Positions 14,756-22,336 of a DNA stretch of 24,634 bases are shown here, piece after piece. Every line of letters starts with the position of its first letter. Within the stretch, counting starts at the first letter, position 1. The notes under the pieces were generated by a model. The model saw only the letters and a list, made by a program, of their open reading frames with translations, searched no databases and was not told the DNA's origin. Source of the stretch: an uncultured Granulosicoccus sp. (GTDB lineage: Bacteria; Pseudomonadota; Gammaproteobacteria; Granulosicoccales; Granulosicoccaceae); NCBI GenBank assembly GCA_938016235.1, contig CALLPU010000032.1:1-24634 (forward strand), given 5' to 3'. A program made the position numbers and the translations under genes.

Positions 14756-15795
14756 GGCGTTGGTCTCACACTGTCAACCAGCACATGCTGACGTTGTCTG
14801 GCGGAGAGCATCAGCGCATCGATCAGGTAGTGCGATTGCAGCGCCTGTGACAAGGTGGCTGCGGGTTCGCGTTGCTCGTCGAGTGCATCGAGAAAATCCA
14901 CTATCAGTCTCTGGTGCCATTCATGGGAAAACGCCATGGGGTCTGCCGAACCGCCGCCGCTGGATGCTTCACCCACCGTCTCGGTCCGCCCATCGGTGTA
15001 ATCAATACGAAGTTCGCCACCGGTCAATACCGCACTGCCTTGCTGACCTGATAGCCGAATACTCTCCAGCCCGCCCGGATACTCTGCGGTGGTGGCGTGC
15101 AATGAGCCTAATGCACCGTTACTGAATCTGAGCCCCGCACCCACGAAATCCTCACTTTCCATACTGTGCACAGGTGTCGTACCCGAAATGGCGGCTACCT
15201 CCTGCACTGGCCCTGCCAGTGAGTACACAAGGTCCAGCGTGTGAATCGCCTGGCTGATCAATACACCGCCACCATCGCGCTCATAGGTGCCTCGCATCGG
15301 CTCATCATAATAGGCCTGGTCACGCCACCATGGCACGTTGACCTGCACGGCATGCAGATTACCCAGCGCACCCGCAGCAATGCGCTTTGCCAGATGCAAG
15401 GCGCCATCACGAAAACGGTTCTGGAACATCACACCCGCGCGGATTCCAGCCTGCTGACAGTGGTTGGCAATCCCTTGCGCCGCTTCTGCCGTGCGCTCCA
15501 GCGGCTTTTCCATCAGGATGTGTTTACCTTTTTCGCACAGTTGCGCGACGAACTCCTCCCGAGCATTGGGTGGTGTCAGGAGTAACACAGCCGAAATATC
15601 CGCATCGTCGGCAATGGCCTGGAACGATTCCACGGCCGGAAAACCGAAAGCGTCAGAAAACTGCCTGCGCCGATCAGCGCTGGGGCTAAAGACAGCTTTG
15701 ACTGCCACGCGCTCCTGCAATGCCTGCAAACTCCGGGCATGTGGCGTTGACGCCATCCCCAATCCCACAATCGCTACCGTTCGCTTGTTAGTCAC
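14752..15795 (-). CDS. Gfo/Idh/MocA family NAD(P)-dependent oxidoreductase (upstream gene)
   Basis: Second 347-residue Gfo/Idh/MocA dehydrogenase, paralogous to the downstream gene but clearly diverged. Motifs: GLGMASTPHA (11-20) in the nucleotide-binding loop, with Ala-Ser replacing the usual third glycine region, EKP (96-98) with catalytic Lys97, and GGGVLISQAIHTLDL (175-189) with His185 and Asp188. QNRFRDGA (125-132) and the WWRDQAYYDEPMRGTYERDGG stretch near 156-176 (sugar-site loop) are typical of myo-inositol or glucoside dehydrogenase-like members. The start is GTG with only a weak ribosome binding site. It is divergent from the glutamate-synthase-like gene over about 208 bp. Together with the downstream copy it makes a two-gene sugar-oxidoreductase operon with no transporter beside it. 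Confidence 0.92.
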   Translation of the reverse strand: MTNKRTVAIVGLGMASTPHARSLQALQERVAVKAVFSPSADRRRQFSDAFGFPAVESFQAIADDADISAVLLLTPPNAREEFVAQLCEKGKHILMEKPLERTAEAAQGIANHCQQAGIRAGVMFQNRFRDGALHLAKRIAAGALGNLHAVQVNVPWWRDQAYYDEPMRGTYERDGGGVLISQAIHTLDLVYSLAGPVQEVAAISGTTPVHSMESEDFVGAGLRFSNGALGSLHATTAEYPGGLESIRLSGQQGSAVLTGGELRIDYTDGRTETVGEASSGGGSADPMAFSHEWHQRLIVDFLDALDEQREPAATLSQALQSHYLIDALMLSARQRQHVLVDSVRPTP

Positions 15796-16003
15796 TGATT
15801 CTGCTTAGCCTGATTCGAAATCAACAGCTAGTGTACTGCCACATACAAAATGCGCAGACAGCGAGTCGCCAGAGTCAGGGTCAATCGACTCTTGGTCAGG
15901 TTAACTGCCCCAAATCCATGCACGCTTATTGAACGGTAGTGGTCATTTACCCGCTATTGGGGGCATACTGCATTGCGTGTCCCGTCCTGAGAGGAAGTTC
16001 ACC
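15796..16003. promoter_or_regulatory. Divergent intergenic region with a spaced inverted repeat
   Basis: The 208 bp between the two divergent genes must hold both promoters, but I find no good pair of -35 and -10 boxes on either strand. GAGTCG (15863-15868) and CGACTC (15886-15891) form a 6+6 inverted repeat with a 17-bp spacer, whose size would suit a dimeric regulator. Chance cannot be excluded for so short a repeat. Confidence 0.25.
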
Positions 16004-17659
16004 ATGCGTTATATTCCCCTGCTGCTGGTCATGATGGCAGTCCCGCTCGGAGCCGTGCTAGGCATCGCCCACCCGTTTGCGGGCGGACTGCTCTTCGGTT
16101 GTGCACTGCTCGCATCACTGGTGGGCATATACGATGTGGTGCAAACCGGTCATGCGGTACTGAAAAACTACCCACTGATTGCGCGACTGCGTTTTCTGTT
16201 TGAAGGCATTCGTCCGGAAATCAGACAATATTTTCTGGAAAGTGACCACGACGAAGTACCGTACTCTCGTGAGCAGCGTGCGTTGATCTATCGCCGCGCC
16301 AAGGGAATCGAAGGGCTGAGACCCTTTGGCACGTTGAAGAGCGTGCAGCAGGTAGGCCACGAATGGATCAATCACTCCATGGCACCCAGCCATATAGACA
16401 ATGGGGATTTTCGCGTAACGATTGGAGCTGCCACCTGCAAACAGCCATACGACAGCTCGCTGTTGAACATTTCCGGCATGTCGTTTGGCGCATTGTCGTC
16501 AACCGCTATCGAGTCGCTAAACCGAGGCGCCAAGCTGGGTAACTTTGCACACACAACCGGCGAAGGATCTATTTCCCGATATCACGATAAACACGGTGGT
16601 GATCTGATCTGGCAGATCGGCAGTGGCTACTTTGGTTGCCGTGACGACAACGGCGCTTTCAGCGCTGAGAAATTTGTTGCCAATGCCACAAGGCCTAACG
16701 TGCGCATGATAGAAATCAAGCTATCGCAGGGCGCCAAACCCGGCCACGGTGGCATCCTGCCGGCATCCAAGGTCACGCCGGCTATCGCCGAGGCACGCGG
16801 TGTTCCCGTTGGTGTTGAATGCATCAGCCCATCCAGCCATACCGCGTTTAGCACACCGCTGGAATTGATGAATTTTATAGGCCAGCTGCGGGAGCTCTCC
16901 GGCGGCAAACCGGTGGGTATCAAGTTGTGTGTAGGCCACCCCTGGGAGTTTTTTGCTATTGCCAAGGCAATGAAAGAAGCCGGAACCTGGCCAGACTTCA
17001 TCACCGTGGATGGATCAGAAGGCGGCACAGGCGCCGCACCGGTGGAATTTGCTGATCACATAGGCGCCCCACTCCGAGAAGGACTGATGCTGGTGCATAA
17101 CACGCTGATGGGTCTTGGCCTGCGCGACAAAGTCAGTATCGTTGCCTCAGGCAAACTGGTCAGTGCTTTTGACATCGCACGCGTGCTGGCACTGGGTGCC
17201 GATGCCTGCAACATGGCGCGCGGCTTCATGTTTGCCATTGGGTGTATCCAGGCGCAAACCTGCCACACCGGCAAATGCCCCACTGGCGTCACCTCTCAAG
17301 ACCCCAGCCGTTATCGGGCACTGGACGTCAACAAGAAGTACAAGCGTGTTGCACAGTTTCAGGAAAACACGCTTGAAGCGCTCAAGGAGACCACCGAAGC
17401 CTGTGGCCTGAGCCACCCGTCTGAGTTTACGGCGCATCATCTGATGATCAGGATCAACAGTCGCGAAGTTCGCTCCGCTGCAAGCCAATACGATTGGGTT
17501 AACCATGAAGAACTGCTGGGGTCCTCAATCGAACATCCAGCATTCAACAAGTTTTGGAAAAGTGCGCGAACCGACAGCTTTTCAGCAGCTCCTGGGTCTG
17601 ACAACGCTAACCAAGCGGCCAGTATTTCACTGGCGGCGAAACATCAGGCGGCCGGCTAA
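16004..17659 (+). CDS. FMN-binding glutamate-synthase-like protein, membrane-anchored, glutaminase-less
   Basis: 552-residue protein homologous to the central FMN/synthase domain of GltB, without the N-terminal glutaminase and C-terminal beta-helix domains. Two hydrophobic segments (3-22 and 25-46) anchor it. The synthase barrel shows SGMSFGALS (157-165), EIKLSQGAKPGHGG (237-250), VDGSEGGTGAAP (335-346) and the 3Fe-4S ligands in C-x5-C-x4-C (Cys414, Cys420, Cys425), the same spacing as in GltB. Such stand-alone proteins are common in bacteria; related GltB-domain proteins act in amination or methylglutamate metabolism, but the reaction of this membrane-anchored group is unknown to me. ATG 16004 is chosen over an upstream in-frame ATG (15929) because GAGGAAG lies 6 nt before it. 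It converges with the chemoreceptor gene, 19 bp apart. Confidence 0.92.
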   Translation: MRYIPLLLVMMAVPLGAVLGIAHPFAGGLLFGCALLASLVGIYDVVQTGHAVLKNYPLIARLRFLFEGIRPEIRQYFLESDHDEVPYSREQRALIYRRAKGIEGLRPFGTLKSVQQVGHEWINHSMAPSHIDNGDFRVTIGAATCKQPYDSSLLNISGMSFGALSSTAIESLNRGAKLGNFAHTTGEGSISRYHDKHGGDLIWQIGSGYFGCRDDNGAFSAEKFVANATRPNVRMIEIKLSQGAKPGHGGILPASKVTPAIAEARGVPVGVECISPSSHTAFSTPLELMNFIGQLRELSGGKPVGIKLCVGHPWEFFAIAKAMKEAGTWPDFITVDGSEGGTGAAPVEFADHIGAPLREGLMLVHNTLMGLGLRDKVSIVASGKLVSAFDIARVLALGADACNMARGFMFAIGCIQAQTCHTGKCPTGVTSQDPSRYRALDVNKKYKRVAQFQENTLEALKETTEACGLSHPSEFTAHHLMIRINSREVRSAASQYDWVNHEELLGSSIEHPAFNKFWKSARTDSFSAAPGSDNANQAASISLAAKHQAAG

Positions 17660-17678
17660 CGCTTGCACGTAAGCAACA

Positions 17679-19097
17679 TCAGGACGTAAAGCCCATTCGA
17701 AAGCCGCCCCAATGGCGGCCATTGACCACAATTGGCGCTGAACAGTCATACATCAGCACGTGTTCACCATTACCCATGTCACGTCGGTAGGTCTGTAACA
17801 GGAATGGTTTTGTGTTCTGACCACAAGCCAATCCGGTACGATCATTGAAGATGCGGCGATTGCGGCTGTGACTGTTGTTCCAATCACTCTCACCGCGTCG
17901 TTGAGGGTGAGAGAATTTCTTGTTATGCGTGGGCAGGTAGCCTTGCTTGTCCACCGCGGCGCAAAAAACAATCCGCGGATCGTGATGCAGCAGCTCTTCG
18001 ATAATCGGCAATACATGCCGGTCAGTCAGCTGCACAAAACCTGTCATGTACTGCTGCGGATCGGTGCCCGAGATGGGTTCGTAGTGCTCATCGAACAGTT
18101 TGTCGTGGGTGATCTCTCCCGACGCCAACGCGTTCTCAAACAAGCTACCGATACGGCTTGCCGTCTCTTTCACCTGTTCGATAATCAACGTATCGCGAAC
18201 CTGCCGGCCGCTGCCGGCGACATGAGCAACCAGAGCCTCACCCTGCGCCAGGATATCCTTGATGCGCTTGTCCGCCTCATTCAACGCGTTGTTGGCATCC
18301 TGCATTTCAGTCGCAGCACCCTCAATACGAGAGCTCATCGACTCACATTGACTTAATGATTGATCGGCAGCCGACGCAATGCTCGATACATCTTGCTGCA
18401 TGTCATTCGCCATATCTGAAAACGTCTTGACGGCGGTATTGATCACGGTGACACCGTCATTCACGTTGTCAGCGATTGCCCGCGTCTTGCCACCGGATTG
18501 AATCAGCTCGCCCACGTTATTGGACACTTCAGAAATCGTTTCATCGATAACACCAGCAGCATCGGCGGTTTGGCTGGCCAGCATCTTCACTTCACCGGCC
18601 ACGACAGCAAAGCCCTTACCCGCCTCTCCCGCTCTGGCAGCCTCTATGGTGGCGTTCAATGCCAGCAGGTTTGTCAGCCGTGCTACCGATTGAATGTCTC
18701 CAGACACTCGAGTGACACCACCCAGGCTGTCGTTCAGCAAACGCAGTTGCTCCTCGATAGCGCTAACTCCATCCACCAGGTGGGTTATTCGCGTGGTGGC
18801 CGAACTTACCGCCACGGATGATTCTTTACTGGTGCTTTCAAATTCGCTGGTTTTCTGTTGGGCACGCTTGCCTGCCATATCGATTTCCCGGGCAGCCCCG
18901 GAAAGCTGCTGCGCCAGGCTGGTCAATTCAACCAGGTAGTCGGTCTGACGAGAAACGCGTTGAAACACCTCGTCTACGTTACCCGCCACATCAGCCAGCT
19001 CCAGACTCAGCTTTTGTACCGCTCGAAGAATGGATTCAGCAAACTCATCGATGTCTGGCTCTTCGGTTGGCAGGAACGTTTCTGGTTGCGCTGACAC
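17679..19097 (-). CDS. Soluble methyl-accepting chemotaxis protein with C-terminal sensor-like domain
   Basis: 472-residue chemoreceptor without membrane helices or HAMP domain. Residues 20-300 are a long heptad-rich coiled coil; the kinase-contacting hairpin tip is at 136-178 (LTNLLALNATIEAARAGEAG, 141-160, and GFAVVAGEVKMLA). Unusually the sensor follows the signalling part: residues 330-472 hold a compact domain with FCAAVDKQGYLPTHNKK (378-394), NRRIFNDRTG (413-422) and a final GGFRMGF (464-470), resembling a PDC/Cache-type ligand fold seen at the C-terminus of other cytoplasmic receptors. It should therefore sense an internal signal and act on CheA/CheW. The start is GTG with a poor ribosome binding site; the next in-frame Met is residue 74. 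It is a single gene, not in a che operon. Confidence 0.92.
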   Translation of the reverse strand: MSAQPETFLPTEEPDIDEFAESILRAVQKLSLELADVAGNVDEVFQRVSRQTDYLVELTSLAQQLSGAAREIDMAGKRAQQKTSEFESTSKESSVAVSSATTRITHLVDGVSAIEEQLRLLNDSLGGVTRVSGDIQSVARLTNLLALNATIEAARAGEAGKGFAVVAGEVKMLASQTADAAGVIDETISEVSNNVGELIQSGGKTRAIADNVNDGVTVINTAVKTFSDMANDMQQDVSSIASAADQSLSQCESMSSRIEGAATEMQDANNALNEADKRIKDILAQGEALVAHVAGSGRQVRDTLIIEQVKETASRIGSLFENALASGEITHDKLFDEHYEPISGTDPQQYMTGFVQLTDRHVLPIIEELLHHDPRIVFCAAVDKQGYLPTHNKKFSHPQRRGESDWNNSHSRNRRIFNDRTGLACGQNTKPFLLQTYRRDMGNGEHVLMYDCSAPIVVNGRHWGGFRMGFTS

Positions 19098-19221
19098 GAG
19101 GTTGGTGACACTCCAGGTTTAATGAGGATGTAGGCTGTAAGCCGACAACAACATCGCAGGAACTACACCAAAGCACTTGTCAGCTAACGTGCGCGAACGT
19201 GACCGCTTGCTCGAACTGCCG

Positions 19222-20172
19222 TTATTGATGCTCGCTGACGTGAGAGGCAATCAGCGCCTTGTACAAAGACTGGATTCTAGCGGTCATCTCCCGCTGTCCG
19301 CGTCCTATCGGCTTGCCATCGATTTCAGCCACAGGCGTCTGGGCACCAAAGGTGCCGGTCAGAAAGGCTTCATCAGCTGCATACGCATCCACGAGTGAGA
19401 AGTTGCGTTCGAACACCGGAATTTGATTGGCCCGGCACAGATCAATGACTTTTTGCCGTGTTACACCGTTCATGCAATAGTCGCCGGTAGACGTCCACAC
19501 TTCACCTTTTTTGACGATGAAAAAGTTGCAGGCGTTAGTGGTGTTGACGAAACCGTGTGGGTCGAGCATCAGACCTTCATCCGCACCGGCCTGTTCGGCT
19601 TGCAGACACGCAATCACACAGTTCAGTTTCGAATGCGAATTGTATTTGGCGTCTTGTGACATGGGCAAACCACGCACCTGGGGCACGGTTGCCAGACGTA
19701 TGCCGCGGCCCTGCAAACTGGCCGCAGGCCTTGAGTGTTCCATGATAATGACTACGGTGGGCCCCGATCGCGACAGCGCAGGATGCTGGAACGGCTTGTC
19801 CTTGATACCGCGGGTAACCATCAAACGACAGTGCACGTCGGTGGTCATCTGGTTGGCGTCAGCAGTTGCTGCCAACGCTTGACGAATGGCCTGCCTATCC
19901 ATGCCTACATCCAGCGATACCGCCTTGCAGCTGTTGAACAATCTGTCCATGTGTTCTTCGAAGAAAGCCCACACACCGTCGTAGAGTCGCATGCCCTCCC
20001 ACATCCCGTCACCCAGCATGAACCCACTGTCGTAAACAGACACCGTGGCCTGTTCACGCGCAAGCAGTTTGCCATTGACATAGATCAGAATGGATTGGTT
20101 ACGAATATCATCTTCGGCATCATGAGTGGATAATTCACGATCAACGGATGAGTCGGCATGGTCAGAGCACAT
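19222..20172 (-). CDS. Fold-type IV (class IV) PLP aminotransferase, atypical
   Basis: 316-residue cytoplasmic PLP enzyme of the branched-chain/D-amino-acid aminotransferase family. The small domain shows YVNGKLL (31-37), SVYDSGFMLGDGMWEGMRLYDG (45-66, family signature) and RL near 77; the large domain shows the lysine region DAKYNSHSKLN (174-184; Lys176 or Lys182 is the Schiff-base lysine), ADEGLMLDPHG (197-207), GVTRQKVI (236-243) and FLTGTFG (270-276). The motif that normally reads G-x-V-x-E-G, whose Glu binds the PLP ring nitrogen, reads GFVNTT here, with Thr211 at the Glu position. The N-terminus has about 25 extra residues before the fold. It follows the HAD gene by 13 bp and is the last gene of the kinase-dehydrogenase operon. 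Amino donor and acceptor unknown. Confidence 0.9.
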   Translation of the reverse strand: MCSDHADSSVDRELSTHDAEDDIRNQSILIYVNGKLLAREQATVSVYDSGFMLGDGMWEGMRLYDGVWAFFEEHMDRLFNSCKAVSLDVGMDRQAIRQALAATADANQMTTDVHCRLMVTRGIKDKPFQHPALSRSGPTVVIIMEHSRPAASLQGRGIRLATVPQVRGLPMSQDAKYNSHSKLNCVIACLQAEQAGADEGLMLDPHGFVNTTNACNFFIVKKGEVWTSTGDYCMNGVTRQKVIDLCRANQIPVFERNFSLVDAYAADEAFLTGTFGAQTPVAEIDGKPIGRGQREMTARIQSLYKALIASHVSEHQ

Positions 20173-20185
20173 AGGGCAGCAAATT

Positions 20186-21022
20186 CTAAAGTGTGTCGCG
20201 CTGAATCATATACTGCGGAGTGGCCTTGTGTCGCTGAAAGTGAGCCTGCAACTCTAACTCGGTATTGCCTGCCAGGATGCCAGTCCGGGTCAATAATGAA
20301 TGGCAACCCGCTGCAGTAGCTCCGGCAATATCATGCTCGACGCTATCTCCAATACACAGTACTCGAGACCCTTCCACACCGAACAGTCGCAAGGTGTACT
20401 CGTAGATTTCAGCGTAGGGCTTGCCAATCCAGATAACCTCACCACCCAACGCTTCGTAAATCTCTGCCACCTGTGCCGGTCCATAGACTCTTTGCGAATT
20501 CACCAGACTCCACCGATCAGGATTCGTGCAGTACATCGGCACCCGTCTTTGAGCCGCGGGTAACAGCCAGTCGTTATAGTGATGCAATGCAAATTGCTCA
20601 GGTTCACATCCACATAACAGCACAACATCACTCTCTGCCGGCTGCTTGCATTCCTGCAGCGGTAAGCCAGCAATGGCTGATCGATCCTCGCCCCGGCCAA
20701 GGTACAGTACCTTGTGCGAACCACGCTGCTGGAAATGGTTGTGCAGATAGTTCCAGGCCACCTCACCCGACGACACCACGGCGTCTACCAGTTCGGTCCC
20801 GAATCCAAATCGGGTGAGTCTCTCGGTATTGTAGGCAGAGCGTTTCCCGGAATTGGAAATGACGCCAATGGGCTTACCGGCAGACTTGATGAGAGACAAA
20901 CACTGCTGCATACCCGGATAGGTATTCACACCATCATGCAGCACGCCGTACTGATCAAACAAAAACAAATCGTAGTGTGCGATCAAGTCACTGACAGACG
21001 CAACAACGGATGGCTTCACCAT
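20186..21022 (-). CDS. HAD superfamily class IIA hydrolase-like protein
   Basis: 278-residue HAD protein resembling the TIGR01459 group, cytoplasmic. Motif I is FDQYGVLHDG (22-31): the nucleophile Asp23 is present, but the usual second aspartate of DxD is Tyr25. Motif II is the SNS turn (56-58), the motif III lysine is probably Lys201 (WIGKPYAEIYEY) and motif IV is GDSVEHD (225-231), with Asp226 and Asp231 as likely Mg ligands. The cap between about 85 and 190 fits the class IIA (NagD-like) arrangement. Phosphatase activity toward a sugar or polyol phosphate is plausible from the context, yet the Tyr25 change argues for caution. Its ATG overlaps the kinase stop by 7 bp, a strong sign of coupling. 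Confidence 0.88.
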   Translation of the reverse strand: MVKPSVVASVSDLIAHYDLFLFDQYGVLHDGVNTYPGMQQCLSLIKSAGKPIGVISNSGKRSAYNTERLTRFGFGTELVDAVVSSGEVAWNYLHNHFQQRGSHKVLYLGRGEDRSAIAGLPLQECKQPAESDVVLLCGCEPEQFALHHYNDWLLPAAQRRVPMYCTNPDRWSLVNSQRVYGPAQVAEIYEALGGEVIWIGKPYAEIYEYTLRLFGVEGSRVLCIGDSVEHDIAGATAAGCHSLLTRTGILAGNTELELQAHFQRHKATPQYMIQRDTL

Positions 21023-22293
21023 AGATTCTCGGACGTTGCGCCCTTGACTGCCAACCTGGCCGTACCGGCCGCGGCTTCACCCGACTCAACAGGCTTGAAC
21101 GGCACGCCTAGCAGCTGCTGACGAATCGCTGACCACGCCGGGTTACTGGCTCCGCCGCCCACGGAACGAACCGACTGCACCGGTGGCGCGCCATGTTCAA
21201 CAAGCCGTGCATACCCTTGCGCTTCGATCTGTGCCATCCCCTGCAACAGGCCTTGCAGGAAGGCTTTATCGTCCACGGGACGCGGATGCAGAACTGGCTG
21301 AAGATCAGGGTCGTTGACCGGAAATCGCTCACCCGGTTGAGTCAGGGGGTAGTAATTCAAAGGCGATGATTCATGGGTATTGATGCCGGCTGACAACTGC
21401 CGAAGCTGTTGCGCATCGAAAAAGGCAGACAACACCTTGCCACCACTATTCGACGCGCCGCCTGCCAACCATTGATCACCAATCAGATGACTGTAAACGC
21501 CATAGGCAGGTGCAAACACCGGCACATCTGACAGCAACTTCAAGGTCAGCGTACTGCCCAGTGCAGTGACTGCATCTCCAGGCGCCGACGCACCGGTGGC
21601 CAGGAAAGACGCGCAGCCATCCGTTGTGCCGGCAACAACCAGAACCGACTCGCTCATCGAGAATTCTTCGGCCACGGACGTCGACAGCGATCCGACCGAG
21701 GTGCCAGGCACGGCGACTTCCGGCAGTTGATGAAGCGGCATGCCAACCTCAGCCAACCAGTCAGGCCATTGACCCTGTACGGGATCGTATCCGGTCTTGA
21801 GCGCATTGTTCGCATCACTGATGCTGTAGTTGCCGCTCAGTTGTCCGACAATCCAGTCGGCTTGATGAATGATGCGATGCGCAGACGAGGCCGAAAAATG
21901 GAGTGCTTTAGCCAGACCGGAGGTCTTGCCACCGGCAGCGCTATTGTCCGGCATGCAACGAAGGATCCTGTCCAGTACAACCGGATCCTCAACCGTATCG
22001 TTGTACATGAGCGGCTGCGCCACAGGTTTACCCGAAGCGTCTATCGGTAAGACGGTCCCTGATGTTCCGTCTACGCTTAACCCGATCACCAGCGCTGGAT
22101 CCAGATGCTCGAACAACTGGTGCAAGGTTGACTTGACACCTTGCCACCAGACTTGCGGGGAACGAAGATTCTCACCCGTGTCATCAAATCGATACTGGGC
22201 ACCTGCGTTTACCAAAGAGTGGTCTTCACGCATGGCAACGGCCCGCACTCCCGACGTACCAATATCGATACCCAGAACATACGCCGAGCTCAT
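21016..22293 (-). CDS. FGGY-family carbohydrate kinase, D-ribulose-kinase (plant/cyanobacterial XK-1) type
   Basis: 425-residue sugar kinase that transfers ATP phosphate to a ketose or polyol. Its pattern recalls the Synechococcus SePSK / Arabidopsis AtXK-1 enzymes, which prefer D-ribulose, more than XylB, GlpK or AraB. Shared stretches I recall are SISDANNALKTGYDP (157-171), HQADW (143-147), VPGTSVGSL (195-203), YGVYSHL (264-270), WLAGGASNSGG (275-285) and SSPLNYYPL (near 309). Phosphate-binding GIDIGTSG is at 8-15, and the catalytic base is probably Asp225 (GTTDG). At 425 residues it is shorter than XylB (about 484), as that group is. The start has AGGAG 7 nt upstream. It sits between the GlpD-type and HAD genes, so its product is likely processed by them. 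D-ribulose as the natural substrate is an inference. Confidence 0.88.
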   Translation of the reverse strand: MSSAYVLGIDIGTSGVRAVAMREDHSLVNAGAQYRFDDTGENLRSPQVWWQGVKSTLHQLFEHLDPALVIGLSVDGTSGTVLPIDASGKPVAQPLMYNDTVEDPVVLDRILRCMPDNSAAGGKTSGLAKALHFSASSAHRIIHQADWIVGQLSGNYSISDANNALKTGYDPVQGQWPDWLAEVGMPLHQLPEVAVPGTSVGSLSTSVAEEFSMSESVLVVAGTTDGCASFLATGASAPGDAVTALGSTLTLKLLSDVPVFAPAYGVYSHLIGDQWLAGGASNSGGKVLSAFFDAQQLRQLSAGINTHESSPLNYYPLTQPGERFPVNDPDLQPVLHPRPVDDKAFLQGLLQGMAQIEAQGYARLVEHGAPPVQSVRSVGGGASNPAWSAIRQQLLGVPFKPVESGEAAAGTARLAVKGATSENLW

Positions 22294-22336
22294 GCGTTAA
22301 CTCCTGTGTTGAATAGTTTGAGCTGTGTTAAAGCCA

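Noticed and set aside
17657..17680. Small stem GCTT/AAGC between the convergent glutamate-synthase-like and chemoreceptor genes as a shared terminator
   Set aside because: Only 4 bp of stem and no T-run.
21016..22293. Calling the FGGY kinase a xylulokinase (XylB) or glycerol kinase (GlpK) because of the neighbouring glpD-type gene
   Set aside because: Length and characteristic segments fit the plant/cyanobacterial D-ribulose-kinase group better, and no glycerol facilitator is nearby.
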